Source: Nonomuraea typhae (GTDB lineage: Bacteria > Actinomycetota > Actinomycetes > Streptosporangiales > Streptosporangiaceae). Taken from it: a stretch of DNA of 64,000 nucleotides. Under the pieces are notes generated by a model. It was given only the letters and a program-made list of their open reading frames with translations. It did not search any database and was not told the origin of the DNA. This document shows positions 31,701 to 39,542 of the stretch, one piece after another. Position numbers and translations under genes: made by a program. Each line of letters starts with the position of its first letter. Position 1 is the stretch's first letter. The stretch spans positions 188,308-252,307 of the forward strand of contig NZ_VRLV01000004.1 in NCBI RefSeq assembly GCF_009760925.1. The letters are read 5' to 3'.

Positions 31701-31867
31701 CCGGGCACGCGCAGACGCTGCTCGGGAAGGCCGGGGTGATCCTGGAGCGGACCACCCCGGACGTCTTCCGCGTCTACGTGCGCTCGTCCTTCACCGGCTA
31801 CCTGGCCGAATGGCTGCTGGACGCGCTCAGCCACCCTGGCCCGGCTGGCACTGCTCCTTCTCGGTGA
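28772..31867 (+). CDS. soxA: Sarcosine oxidase alpha-gamma fusion (SoxA-SoxG)
   Basis: 1031 aa from GTG 28772. Residues ~1-95 form the N-terminal 2Fe-2S-ferredoxin-like/NAD region ([33 protein letters not shown]). It is followed by a dinucleotide-binding domain ([23 protein letters not shown]) and the GcvT-like folate domain (~500-890, with [31 protein letters not shown]). From about residue 890 the protein continues without a stop into a complete SoxG-like gamma domain: [72 protein letters not shown] and [18 protein letters not shown]. Gamma is normally a separate ~200-aa gene, and none follows here. The 3' end overlaps the convergent gene by 41 bases. Confidence 0.93.
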   Translation: [1031 protein letters not shown]

Positions 31868-32891
31868 CCGGCGCGTCGGGCGCGGTGTCGGAGACCGAGA
31901 CGCTGAGCTGCGCGGTGGAGGCCAGCAGGCTGCCGACGGGTGCCTTGTCCTGCTTCTTCTCCACCACCACGCTGCGCTCGCCGAGCAGGGTGTAGTTCTC
32001 CTTGTCGATGACCAGCTCGGAACGCTCGCCGTTGTAGACGACGCCGACGCCGTACCCCTTGCGCCCGGCGGCGTCCTCGGCGTCCTCGGTCACGGTGATG
32101 CCGGGCAGCGTGCCCAGCGCCTTGAACAGCGCGGCCCGCTGCGCCGGAGGCATGTACGACTCGCGCAGCAGCTCGCTGGCGCCGTCCCACACCTGGTACT
32201 CGGGGGACTGCTGCTTGTCGCCGGTGGCGGGGAAGCTCTTGTACAGGTGCGCCTTCATCGCCTCCGGGTCGGTGGGCAGCTGCTTGAGCGCGGTGTAGTT
32301 CTTGCTCCACGGGCCCGTGCCGCCGCAGTACACCAGCGGCATCACCTCGGAGCCCTTCTCATCGTGGGCCAGCTTGGGGATCTTCCAGCCGGGATAGGCG
32401 ACCGGGTCGAGGGTCTCGATCTCGAGCACGCCCTCGCGGCCCTGGGCATCGCGCTTGCCGTCCGCCCTGAGCCAGATCTTGCGCTTGGTCCGGTAGAGCC
32501 AGCGGTCCTCCTTGCCGCCCTCGCCGAACGCCTGCGAGGTGTACATCGTCTGCGACTCGACGAGCACGTACTGGTCGTCGCGCGGGTCGAGCTCTTCGGC
32601 GGCGGCCCCCGCCGCGCGGTCGAGCACCTGCTCCGCGGACATGAGCGCGATCTTGGGCATCGCCGCGTTCTGCCGCGGCGGCGCCGGCTCGGTCCCGGCG
32701 GGCAGGAAGGCGGCCGTCGCCGCGGCGACCGCGAGCGCGAGCGCTCCGGCCACGGCGAAGGTGTACGGCTTGCGCCACGTGACGCGCTTCCTGCCCGCCG
32801 CGACCAGCTGATCCCTGGCCATGGCCTTGGTGCCGGGATCGTAGGGGGGAACGTCGGGGCGTGCCTGGTTGACCAGGTCGAACTCGTTCAT
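31827..32891 (-). CDS. CU044_5270-family membrane protein (probable sigma-factor partner)
   Basis: 354 aa; ATG 32891 overlaps the sigma-factor stop (ATGA). N-terminal cytoplasmic ~45 residues, one TM helix at about residues 46-68 (YTFAVAGALALAVAAATAAFLPAG), then a large extracytoplasmic domain (QYVLVESQTMYTSQ, DRWLYRTKRKIWLRADGKRD). This is the CU044_5270 architecture commonly encoded after ECF sigma genes. It may hold the sigma factor at the membrane, but it lacks a ZAS zinc motif, so anti-sigma function is inferred from position only. Confidence 0.8.
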   Translation of the reverse strand: MNEFDLVNQARPDVPPYDPGTKAMARDQLVAAGRKRVTWRKPYTFAVAGALALAVAAATAAFLPAGTEPAPPRQNAAMPKIALMSAEQVLDRAAGAAAEELDPRDDQYVLVESQTMYTSQAFGEGGKEDRWLYRTKRKIWLRADGKRDAQGREGVLEIETLDPVAYPGWKIPKLAHDEKGSEVMPLVYCGGTGPWSKNYTALKQLPTDPEAMKAHLYKSFPATGDKQQSPEYQVWDGASELLRESYMPPAQRAALFKALGTLPGITVTEDAEDAAGRKGYGVGVVYNGERSELVIDKENYTLLGERSVVVEKKQDKAPVGSLLASTAQLSVSVSDTAPDAPVTEKEQCQPGQGG

Positions 32892-33577
32892 CGGGTGCCC
32901 TCCAGGGAGCGGCGGATCTTGGCTCGGGTGCGGGACAGGCGCGAGCGCACGGTGCCCACCGGCACGCTCAGCGCTTCCGCGGCCTGCTCGTAGGACAGGT
33001 CGGCCCAGGTGACGAGGAAGAGCAGCTCCCGCTCGGCCGCGCCCAGCCCGGCCAGCGCGGCGGCCAGGCTCGGGCCGAGGCGTTCGGCGTCCATCCGGTC
33101 CACGCTGCGCTGCTCGAACGCCTCGCCGTCCGGCTCCGCCGTCCTCGCGAGGGCCTTGAGCCTCCTGAGCTCGGTACGGCGGTGCTTGGCGATCAGGTTG
33201 GCGGCGATGCCGTACAACCAGGGGCGGGAGTCCTGCCGGGACAGGTCGTAGCGCCTGCGCTTGCGGAAGGCCACGAGGAAGGTCTCGGCGGTGACGTCGT
33301 CGGCCAGGCTCGCCTCGGGTCCGAGGCGGCGCGCGGCGTACCGGTGGATCTCGTCCGCGTGCAGGTCGAAGATGCGGGCGAACCTGTCGGGATCGGTCAG
33401 CGACTCCGCGATGACGGCGGCGTCGGCCTCGGCCACGGGACGGCCGGACAGCGCGGCGCTCACCACAGCGTGAGTCTTTCCATAGGGGGCTTTCCTTCCG
33501 TAGGGCGCGTTCGCGCCCTTCACCCCGTTCTCTCCCGATGGCGTGATGAGGTTCCCAAGATCTTTTGCTTCGCCCAT
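32888..33577 (-). CDS. ECF-type RNA polymerase sigma factor
   Basis: 229 aa from ATG 33577 (MGEAKDLGNLITPSG); a start at 33604 is also open. Region 2: FARIFDLHADEIHRYAARRLGPEASLADDVTAETFLVAFRKR, with the DDVTAETF -10-binding helix and PWLYGIAANLIAKHRR. Region 4: LGAAERELLFLVTWADLSYEQAAEALSVPVGTVRSRLSRTRAKIRR. The ~60-residue N-terminal extension is longer than usual. Forms an operon with the membrane protein that follows. Confidence 0.93.
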   Translation of the reverse strand: MGEAKDLGNLITPSGENGVKGANAPYGRKAPYGKTHAVVSAALSGRPVAEADAAVIAESLTDPDRFARIFDLHADEIHRYAARRLGPEASLADDVTAETFLVAFRKRRRYDLSRQDSRPWLYGIAANLIAKHRRTELRRLKALARTAEPDGEAFEQRSVDRMDAERLGPSLAAALAGLGAAERELLFLVTWADLSYEQAAEALSVPVGTVRSRLSRTRAKIRRSLEGTR

Positions 33578-33706
33578 CCCCACTTCGGTAACCCGATCGC
33601 CCATGGCCGGACAGGGGCGGATGGTTTCAAACCAGGATAGGTAGGAATTTGCCCTCTTTAGGTGGAGGAGGGCAGGCTTTGACCATGGCTTGGGGTGGAG
33701 GTTGGC

Positions 33707-34378
33707 GTGCGTAGAGATCGTCTGGCCGGCGCGTTGGTTGCCGTCTCGGTCCTTGCTGCGGGGTGCGGCGGGCTGCAGGCCGGGGTGGACACCGGCTCCT
33801 CTGTGGCCGACAAACCCATCAAGACCAGTGAAGTCAGGAAAAAGCTCGACAAGCTAGCCGTCAAAGGGCGAGCGCCCAAGACGGGATTCGAGCGCGAGAA
33901 GTTCGGCCCCGCCTGGGCCGACGTGGACCGCAACGGCTGCGACACCCGCAACGACATCCTCAAGCGGGACATGCGCAGCGAGACGTTCAAGGCCGGTACC
34001 CACGACTGCATCGTGCTCACCGGCGTCCTCGACGACCCCTACAGCGGCAAGACCATCACGTTCAAACGCGGCAACGACACCAGCATGGCCGTGCAGATCG
34101 ACCATCTGATCCCGCTGTCGGACGCCTGGCAGAAGGGCGCCCAGCAGTGGGAGGCCGCCAAGCGCAAGGAGTTCGCCAACGACCCGATCAACCTGATGGC
34201 CGTCGACGGGCCGCTCAACGGCCAGAAGAGCGACTCCGACGCGGCCACCTGGCTGCCGCCGCGCAAGGGCTACCGCTGCACGTACATCTCCAAGCAGATC
34301 GAGGTCAAAGCAAAGTACGCGCTCTGGGTCACGGCCGCGGAGAAGCAGGCCATGGAGCGCGTACTCGAGAGTTGCTGA
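33707..34378 (+). CDS. Secreted HNH-family (DUF1524-like) lipoprotein nuclease
   Basis: 223 aa from GTG 33707, with GGAGG 7 bases upstream; an in-frame GTG at 33695 is less well placed. Signal peptide ends in lipobox VLAAGC (Cys20). The C-terminal domain has HNH-type IDHLIPLSDAW, NDPINLMAVDGPLNGQKSDSD and AATWLPP, the DUF1524/secreted HNH nuclease pattern of actinomycetes, plus several cysteines likely in disulfides (NGCDTRNDILKRDM, HDCIVLTG, YRCTYI). Probably an extracellular nuclease. Confidence 0.88.
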   Translation: MRRDRLAGALVAVSVLAAGCGGLQAGVDTGSSVADKPIKTSEVRKKLDKLAVKGRAPKTGFEREKFGPAWADVDRNGCDTRNDILKRDMRSETFKAGTHDCIVLTGVLDDPYSGKTITFKRGNDTSMAVQIDHLIPLSDAWQKGAQQWEAAKRKEFANDPINLMAVDGPLNGQKSDSDAATWLPPRKGYRCTYISKQIEVKAKYALWVTAAEKQAMERVLESC

Positions 34379-34383
34379 CGGGA

Positions 34384-34680
34384 TCAGTCGTCGTCGGCCG
34401 TGCCGGACTTGTTCGACCGGACCTTGCCGGTGGCCGCGTCCAGCGTGATGTCGTGCTCGGTGGCGCCCTTGACGAGCTCCACCTCCCAGGTGCCGTCGTC
34501 GTCGTGGTCCACGCCGCGCACCCAGGCGCCCGGGACCTGCTTCTTGGCGATGTCGATGGCCTGCTCCACGCTCACCTTCGGGGCGACGGGAGCGGCGACC
34601 GCGGCGTAGGCCACGCCGCCGCCCGCGAGCAGGATTCCGGCGCCGGCACCGGCGATGAGGAGCTTCTTGGTGATGTTCAT
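34384..34680 (-). CDS. PepSY-domain secreted protein
   Basis: 98 aa from ATG 34680. Sec-type signal peptide (MNITKKLLIAGAGAGILLAGGGVAYA) followed by one PepSY domain: VSVEQAIDIAKKQVPGAWVRGVDHDDDGTWEVELVKGATEHDITLDAATGKV. PepSY proteins act as protease inhibitors or sensors at the cell surface. It ends 5 bases from the convergent HNH lipoprotein gene. Confidence 0.9.
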   Translation of the reverse strand: MNITKKLLIAGAGAGILLAGGGVAYAAVAAPVAPKVSVEQAIDIAKKQVPGAWVRGVDHDDDGTWEVELVKGATEHDITLDAATGKVRSNKSGTADDD

Positions 34681-34785
34681 GGGTCAACCAAACCGCGATC
34701 AAGGGTAAAGCCGCGCTGCGGCAACCCTAAGGGCGGGTTAAGCCAGGCGGCGGCATGGATTCGTCCTCTCGGGTAGGGGATGGGC

Positions 34786-34929
34786 ATGTCGAAACTGATG
34801 AATCGAATCCGCGCCTACCTGCACAGCCCGCAGGGCAGGCGAAACATGGAAAAGGCGCGCCGGGCAGTGCGTGACCCGCGGAACAAGGCGAGGGTGCAGA
34901 ACTGGCTGAGGAGGCTACGGCACCGCTGA
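34786..34929 (+). CDS. Conserved small basic protein
   Basis: 47 aa from ATG 34786, after GGTAGGGGATGGGC. MSKLMNRIRAYLHSPQGRRN, then MEKARRAVRDPRNKARVQNW and a basic end; the SPQGRR and DPRNK segments recur in small uncharacterised actinobacterial proteins. Highly basic; perhaps nucleic-acid or membrane associated. Its last 15 bases overlap the convergent histidine kinase gene. Confidence 0.75.
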   Translation: MSKLMNRIRAYLHSPQGRRNMEKARRAVRDPRNKARVQNWLRRLRHR

Positions 34930-36162
34930 GTGTGAAGCGGGCCGGCGACCCAGAACCAGCTCGACCGCCGCCGTCGACACCGTCATCTCGCCGCCCGACG
35001 CCTGGGCGGTACGGCGGGCGATGTCCAGGCCGAGTCCCGTGGAGCCACCGCCGCTGGAGCCGCGTTCCAGCAGCTCGGCCGGGAAGCCCGGGCCCTCGTC
35101 GGCGACCGTGAGCACCGCCCCGCGCTCGTGGGCCGCCAGCCGTACCGTGAAGGCCACGCCCTCGGGCGTGTGCGCGAAGACGTTGCCCAGCAGCGCGTCC
35201 ACGCACGCGGCCAGGTCGGCGGCGGACACGGCCACCTCCAGCGGCTTGCCGGGCAGCTCCACCTCGAAGGCGCGCTCCTGGTCCTCGGCCAGCACCGCCC
35301 AGAACCGCACGCGGTCGCCCACCACGGCCGTCGCGTCGCAGCCGGCCTTGGGGGCGCTGCGCCCGCGGGCCTCGGTGATGAGGGCGCTGACCGCGCGCTC
35401 CAGCGCGTCCACCCGGGCGCCGATGCGGGCCGCCTCCTCCGGGTCGCGCAGGGCCTCGGCGTCCAGGCGCAGGCCGGTCAGCGGGGTGCGCAGCCGGTGC
35501 GACAGGTCGGCCACCGACTCGCGTTCGGCGTCCAGCAGGCCGCCGATGCGCCCGGCCAGGTGGTTGAGCGCCACGCCCACGGACTCCACCTCCGGCGGCC
35601 CGCCCGGCTCCGCCCGCGCCCCCAGGTCGCCGGCGGCCAGCCGGTGGGAGACCCTGGACAACTCGTGCACCGGCCGCGTCACCCGCAACGCCAGCCGGTC
35701 GGCCAGCAGGATGCCCAGCACGACCAGCGCCAGCCCGAGCAGCAGCAGGGCCAGCCACGCCTCGCGCACCCCGGCGGACAGCTCCGCGTCGCTCACGAAC
35801 ACCCGGATCACCACCGGGCCCTCCGCCGAGCGCACCGAGACCAGCACCTCGCGCCCGCCGGGCGCCTCCGCCGTCACGCTCCGCCCGGCCCGGGCCAGCC
35901 GTACCGCGTCGGAGACCGTCGCCCGCCCGCCCACGACCTGCCCGCCGGGCAGGAACACCGAGACCGGCTGCGCGACCCGCTCCACCGCCTGCCGCAGATC
36001 CGGCGTGCCGACCGCCACCACCACGGACTCGGCCGCGCTGGTCGCTCTGGCCAGGGCGCCGTTCTCGGCCACCGTGCGGATCAGCAACGCCATCGGCACC
36101 AGCAGCGCGATCAGCACCACCGACGTGGTCGCCGCCACCAGCAGCCCCAGCCACCGCCTCAC
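34915..36162 (-). CDS. Sensor histidine kinase
   Basis: 415 aa from GTG 36162, overlapping the response regulator stop (GTGA). Two TM helices (about residues 6-28 and 140-163) flank an extracytoplasmic sensor. A HAMP-like segment (LADRLALRVTRPVHELSRVSHRLAAGDLGARAEPGGPPEVESVGVALNHLAGRI) precedes the HisKA motif ESVADLSHRLRTPLTGLRLDAE with the phospho-accepting His. HATPase motifs: ALLGNVFAHTPEG (N box), VLTVADEGPGFP (G1) and GSTGLGLDIARR (G2). Works with the adjacent OmpR-type regulator. Confidence 0.95.
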   Translation of the reverse strand: MRRWLGLLVAATTSVVLIALLVPMALLIRTVAENGALARATSAAESVVVAVGTPDLRQAVERVAQPVSVFLPGGQVVGGRATVSDAVRLARAGRSVTAEAPGGREVLVSVRSAEGPVVIRVFVSDAELSAGVREAWLALLLLGLALVVLGILLADRLALRVTRPVHELSRVSHRLAAGDLGARAEPGGPPEVESVGVALNHLAGRIGGLLDAERESVADLSHRLRTPLTGLRLDAEALRDPEEAARIGARVDALERAVSALITEARGRSAPKAGCDATAVVGDRVRFWAVLAEDQERAFEVELPGKPLEVAVSAADLAACVDALLGNVFAHTPEGVAFTVRLAAHERGAVLTVADEGPGFPAELLERGSSGGGSTGLGLDIARRTAQASGGEMTVSTAAVELVLGRRPASHSAVP

Positions 36163-36839
36163 GAGGGCCCGACCAGCTTCACCCCGACCCCGCGGACCGT
36201 GTGCAGATAACGGGGCTCGGAGGCGGTCTCGCCCAGCTTCCTGCGCAGCCACGACAGGTGCACGTCCACGGTCTTGTCGGCGCCGCCGTACGGGACCTGC
36301 CAGACCTCGGTGAGCAGCTCGCGCTTCGAGACCACCTCACCCGCGCGGGCCGCCAGGTAGTGCAGCACGTCGAACTCGCGCGGCGTCAGGTCGAGCGGCG
36401 TGCCGCCGAGCGTCGCCACCCGCGAGCGCGGATCGACGCTGAGCGCGCCGACGGTCACCGCGGGATCCGGCCGATCCTCGGCGGTACGGCGCAGCACCGC
36501 CTTGATCCGGGCGTTGAGCTGGGCCGCGCTGAACGGCTTGACCACGTAGTCGTCGGCGCCGGCGTCCAGCGCGGGGACCATCTCGGCGTCGCCGTCGCGC
36601 GCCGTCGCCACGATCACCGGGACCCGGCTGACCGAGCGCAGCATGCGCAGCAGCTCGCGGCCGTCGAGGTCGGGCAGGCCGAGGTCGAGCACGACCAGGT
36701 CCGGGCGGTCCTGGACGGCCAGGCGCAGCCCGTCGAGCGCGGTGGGCGAGGAGGAGACGGCGTGCCCCAGTTCACGCAGCCCACGGCCGAGGCTGGTGCG
36801 GATGGTCACGTCGTCCTCGATGAGGAGGATGGAGGCCAT
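36159..36839 (-). CDS. OmpR-family response regulator
   Basis: 226 aa from ATG 36839 (MASILLIEDDVTIRTSLGRGL); upstream in-frame codons lack support. Receiver domain with acidic pocket IEDD and phospho-acceptor in LVVLDLGLPDLDGRELL, then TARD and VKPF. Winged-helix DNA-binding domain: LDLTPREFDVLHYLAARAGEVVSKRELLTEVW and TVDVHLSWLRRKLGE. Coupled to the kinase by a 4-bp overlap. Target genes unknown; the divergent gene at 36890 is a candidate. Confidence 0.95.
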   Translation of the reverse strand: MASILLIEDDVTIRTSLGRGLRELGHAVSSSPTALDGLRLAVQDRPDLVVLDLGLPDLDGRELLRMLRSVSRVPVIVATARDGDAEMVPALDAGADDYVVKPFSAAQLNARIKAVLRRTAEDRPDPAVTVGALSVDPRSRVATLGGTPLDLTPREFDVLHYLAARAGEVVSKRELLTEVWQVPYGGADKTVDVHLSWLRRKLGETASEPRYLHTVRGVGVKLVGPS

Positions 36840-36889
36840 ATATATCCACGTTAACCTGGCCTTAGGCATGGATGGGGGACTCTGGGCGC

Positions 36890-37303
36890 GTGAAGAGACT
36901 GTTGCTGGCCTGGGCGGTGACCGCGCTGGCCGCCGCCGGCGCCGCGGTGGCGGTGCTGGAGCTGCTCGGCGGCGTGCTGACCGGCCCGCGGGGCACCGTC
37001 ATGACGCAGGCCGAGGCCCGCGCCGCGCTGGCCACCCTCCCCACGCCCACGGCCGTCCCGGGCACGCCGAATCCCGCGGGCGCCGCGCCCGGCAAGGTCA
37101 TCCGCACGGCCGGCGGCACCGTGCTCGCCTCCTGCTCGGCGGGCCTGGTCAGCCTCCGGAACTGGAGCCCCTTCCAGGGGTACTCCGTGGACGATCCGGA
37201 GGCCGGGCCCGCCGCCTCCCTGAAGGTCGAGTTCGACCGCGAGGAGGGTGCGGACGTCGAGGTGGTGGTCCGCTGCCAGGACGGCCGGCCGGTCACCGGC
37301 TGA
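36890..37303 (+). CDS. Membrane-anchored or exported protein of unknown function
   Basis: 137 aa from GTG 36890; ATG 36872 is in frame six codons earlier. VKRLLLAWAVTALAAAGAAVAVLELLGG is a signal anchor. The exported part holds TAGGTVLASCSAGLVSLRNWSPFQGYSVDD and ends in VEVVVRCQDGRPVTG, with two cysteines. Divergent from the two-component system, hence a possible target or signal partner. Not recognised beyond this. Confidence 0.7.
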   Translation: MKRLLLAWAVTALAAAGAAVAVLELLGGVLTGPRGTVMTQAEARAALATLPTPTAVPGTPNPAGAAPGKVIRTAGGTVLASCSAGLVSLRNWSPFQGYSVDDPEAGPAASLKVEFDREEGADVEVVVRCQDGRPVTG

Positions 37304-37304
37304 G

Positions 37305-39218
37305 CTACGCCTCCGCGCTCAGCGCCGCCTTCGTCAGCTCCGCCTGGCGCCGGATCTGGCCCATCACGACCGGGTTGAGCCCCTTCGCCGCGAACGTGGC
37401 GACCATGCCGTCCATGGTCGCGTGGGCGCCGGCCAGGTCGCCCTGGCGGGCCTCGGCCGTGGCCAGGCGGCGGGTCACCATGTTGAGCGTGATGTTGTCG
37501 ATCGTGGCCTCCCTGACGACGACGCCGAGCTGCTCGATGCTCTCCTTGGCGTCCGGCGGCCGGATCCGCAGGTTCTTGGCCGCGGTCAGGTCCTTGAACT
37601 CGCGCCCGGCGTTCAGCCCCTTCACCATCCGGGCGTAGACGGCCAGCGGGTGCCCGCCGTGCCGGGCGATGACCTCGTCCAGCGCCTCGTTGCCCGCGCG
37701 CAACGACGGCGAGTCCGAGCCCAGGAGCGAGAAGAGCTTGCCCTGCTCCTCGCCGAGCATCAGCTCGCCCACCTGGTGGTCGGCGGCCGAGACCGGGTAG
37801 CCGACGTGCACGGTGCAGACGTTGGAGACGATGTGCGAGCCGTCGGCGGCGACGTACTGGGCGCGGACCTGGTATTCGCCGGGCTGCTGGAAGTAGTGGC
37901 CGTCGCGGCCGTGGCCGATGTAGGCGCTGCGGTAGAGGGCGGGGTGGTTCTCGTCCAGGCGGATGTCGGGGGAGGCGTCCACGCAGTGGCGCATCATCGG
38001 GCGGTAGAGGACCGTGCGTCCGCCGGGCTGCGTGATGCAGACCTGGGTGAACTCGGTGTCGGGGTGCAGGTGGTTGTGGGTGGTCCGCGGCTCGCCGGCC
38101 GCCGCCAGCTTCAGCTCCACGACCACCGGCTCGCCGAAGGCGAAGCCGTTCTTGGCGCGGACCTCCAGGCACAGGCCCGAGTGGTCGATCACCGGCTGCT
38201 CGAAGGGGGTGATCTCGGCGGCGCCGGTGCCGAACGGGTTGGCGCCCATGACCACGTCGCGGAAGAAGCCGTGGCGCAGGTGGATGAGCTCGGAGTGGGT
38301 GAACTGGAACGGGAAAGCCGACCAATAGCCCTGTTCGCCGCCGGGGCGGTAGTTCTGTACGTAGTTCATCCACGACAGGTCGCCGAAGCCGCCGTTCGGG
38401 CCCAGGGGCTGGGGCGGGGAGGCGAGGTTCTTCTGCCACGAGTGCAGGAGGTTGAACGCATGCCCGAGTTCGTGCACGTACGTGCGGAGCTGGGCGCGCT
38501 GGGACTGGGGTGTCTGGCCCTGGATCGCGTCGTAGAAGACGGCCGCGCCCTGGCGCTGGAAGCTGTCGTTGTAGTCGAACATGATGCCGCGGTAGCCGCC
38601 CACGTGCCTGCTGGCCACCAGCAGCCACACCCGCCAGGCGGCGGCGTCGCCGTACCGGCTGAACTGGGTGGTCATCGCGTGGTGCAGTTCGGCGTCGTCC
38701 CAGGCCAGATCGGCGCCCGCGGCGCCGGTCGGGACCACGCCCGGCTCGGCCACCCGCAGCTCGATCCCGGCCTCCGCGAACGCCGCCTGGACGCTCAGCT
38801 CGCGCGGCGGGGAGCCGGTCGGGCCGGGGAGCGTGCCGGTGTCGTAGGCGACGAACGGGACCGTTCCCACGACCGAGTCCTGCTCCAGCAGCACCGAGCG
38901 GAAGTACGGCGAGGCGTGGGTGAGCGTGAAGTTCCGCCCGCCCACGTGCGCCGTGCCGCCCTCGCCGGTGATCCGGATGCTCACGCTCCGGGTGGTGACG
39001 CCGTAGGTGAAGCGGCCGGCGCCCCACACGCGGGTCCTGTTCTCCTCGGTGGCGCTCTCGGCCGCTTCGACCACGAAGGAGCCCACGTAGGAGGTGGTCG
39101 CCCCGGCCACGGAGAACAGGTCCCCGCTGACCCGCCCGGTCGGCCGCGCTCCGTCGACGTCCACCCGGAGCTCCAGCCGCGCGTCGCCGTCCTGACCCTG
39201 GTACAAGCCGCTGATCAT
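37305..39218 (-). CDS. HEXXH-motif putative zinc metallopeptidase, unusual architecture
   Basis: 637 aa from ATG 39218. Zincin motif HELGHAFNLLH at residues 249-259 (His249, His253, His259), the extended HExxHxxxxxH form. The surrounding sequence YVHELGHAFNLLHSWQKNL suggests a metzincin-like site, with SWMNY about 30 residues on as a possible Met-turn. The N-terminal ~130 residues are beta-rich; a beta-sandwich-like region (VCITQPGGRTVLYRPMM) and a helical C-terminus follow. No signal peptide, so either cytoplasmic or exported non-classically. It ends 1-2 bases from the preceding convergent gene. Substrate unknown. Confidence 0.75.
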   Translation of the reverse strand: MISGLYQGQDGDARLELRVDVDGARPTGRVSGDLFSVAGATTSYVGSFVVEAAESATEENRTRVWGAGRFTYGVTTRSVSIRITGEGGTAHVGGRNFTLTHASPYFRSVLLEQDSVVGTVPFVAYDTGTLPGPTGSPPRELSVQAAFAEAGIELRVAEPGVVPTGAAGADLAWDDAELHHAMTTQFSRYGDAAAWRVWLLVASRHVGGYRGIMFDYNDSFQRQGAAVFYDAIQGQTPQSQRAQLRTYVHELGHAFNLLHSWQKNLASPPQPLGPNGGFGDLSWMNYVQNYRPGGEQGYWSAFPFQFTHSELIHLRHGFFRDVVMGANPFGTGAAEITPFEQPVIDHSGLCLEVRAKNGFAFGEPVVVELKLAAAGEPRTTHNHLHPDTEFTQVCITQPGGRTVLYRPMMRHCVDASPDIRLDENHPALYRSAYIGHGRDGHYFQQPGEYQVRAQYVAADGSHIVSNVCTVHVGYPVSAADHQVGELMLGEEQGKLFSLLGSDSPSLRAGNEALDEVIARHGGHPLAVYARMVKGLNAGREFKDLTAAKNLRIRPPDAKESIEQLGVVVREATIDNITLNMVTRRLATAEARQGDLAGAHATMDGMVATFAAKGLNPVVMGQIRRQAELTKAALSAEA

Positions 39219-39323
39219 GGGGGGCTCCCTGCTCGCTAGGGGTTACATCGGGGACGTTCCACCCGCGTGCACGGCCTGTCAACAGGGTCTACCTGCGAAG
39301 CTATGAATCGCCCGATATGTCGG

Positions 39324-39539
39324 CTACCGAGCCGCTCCGCGTACCTCCAGTGAGCCGAGAAGCTCCTCCGAAGCCCGCGTGATCGCCTCGACCGCACGGT
39401 CGAACGCCTCCGCGTTGTGCGCGGCGGGCGCGCGGAATCCGGAGATCTTGCGCACGAACTGCAACGCCGCCGCCCGCACGTCCTCCTCGGTCACGTCGTC
39501 GGTGTACGGCGGGCGCAGGGTCTTGATGCTTCTACACAT
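39324..39539 (-). CDS. DUF2277 family protein
   Basis: 71 aa from ATG 39539. MCRSIKTLRPPYTDDVTEED, then VRAAALQFVRKISGF, is the conserved DUF2277 start. Begins 3 bases after the iclR stop, so the two are an operon. Function unknown; the invariant MCRSIK N-terminus suggests a metal or redox role for the Cys, which is speculation. Confidence 0.9.
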   Translation of the reverse strand: MCRSIKTLRPPYTDDVTEEDVRAAALQFVRKISGFRAPAAHNAEAFDRAVEAITRASEELLGSLEVRGAAR

Positions 39540-39542
39540 GCC

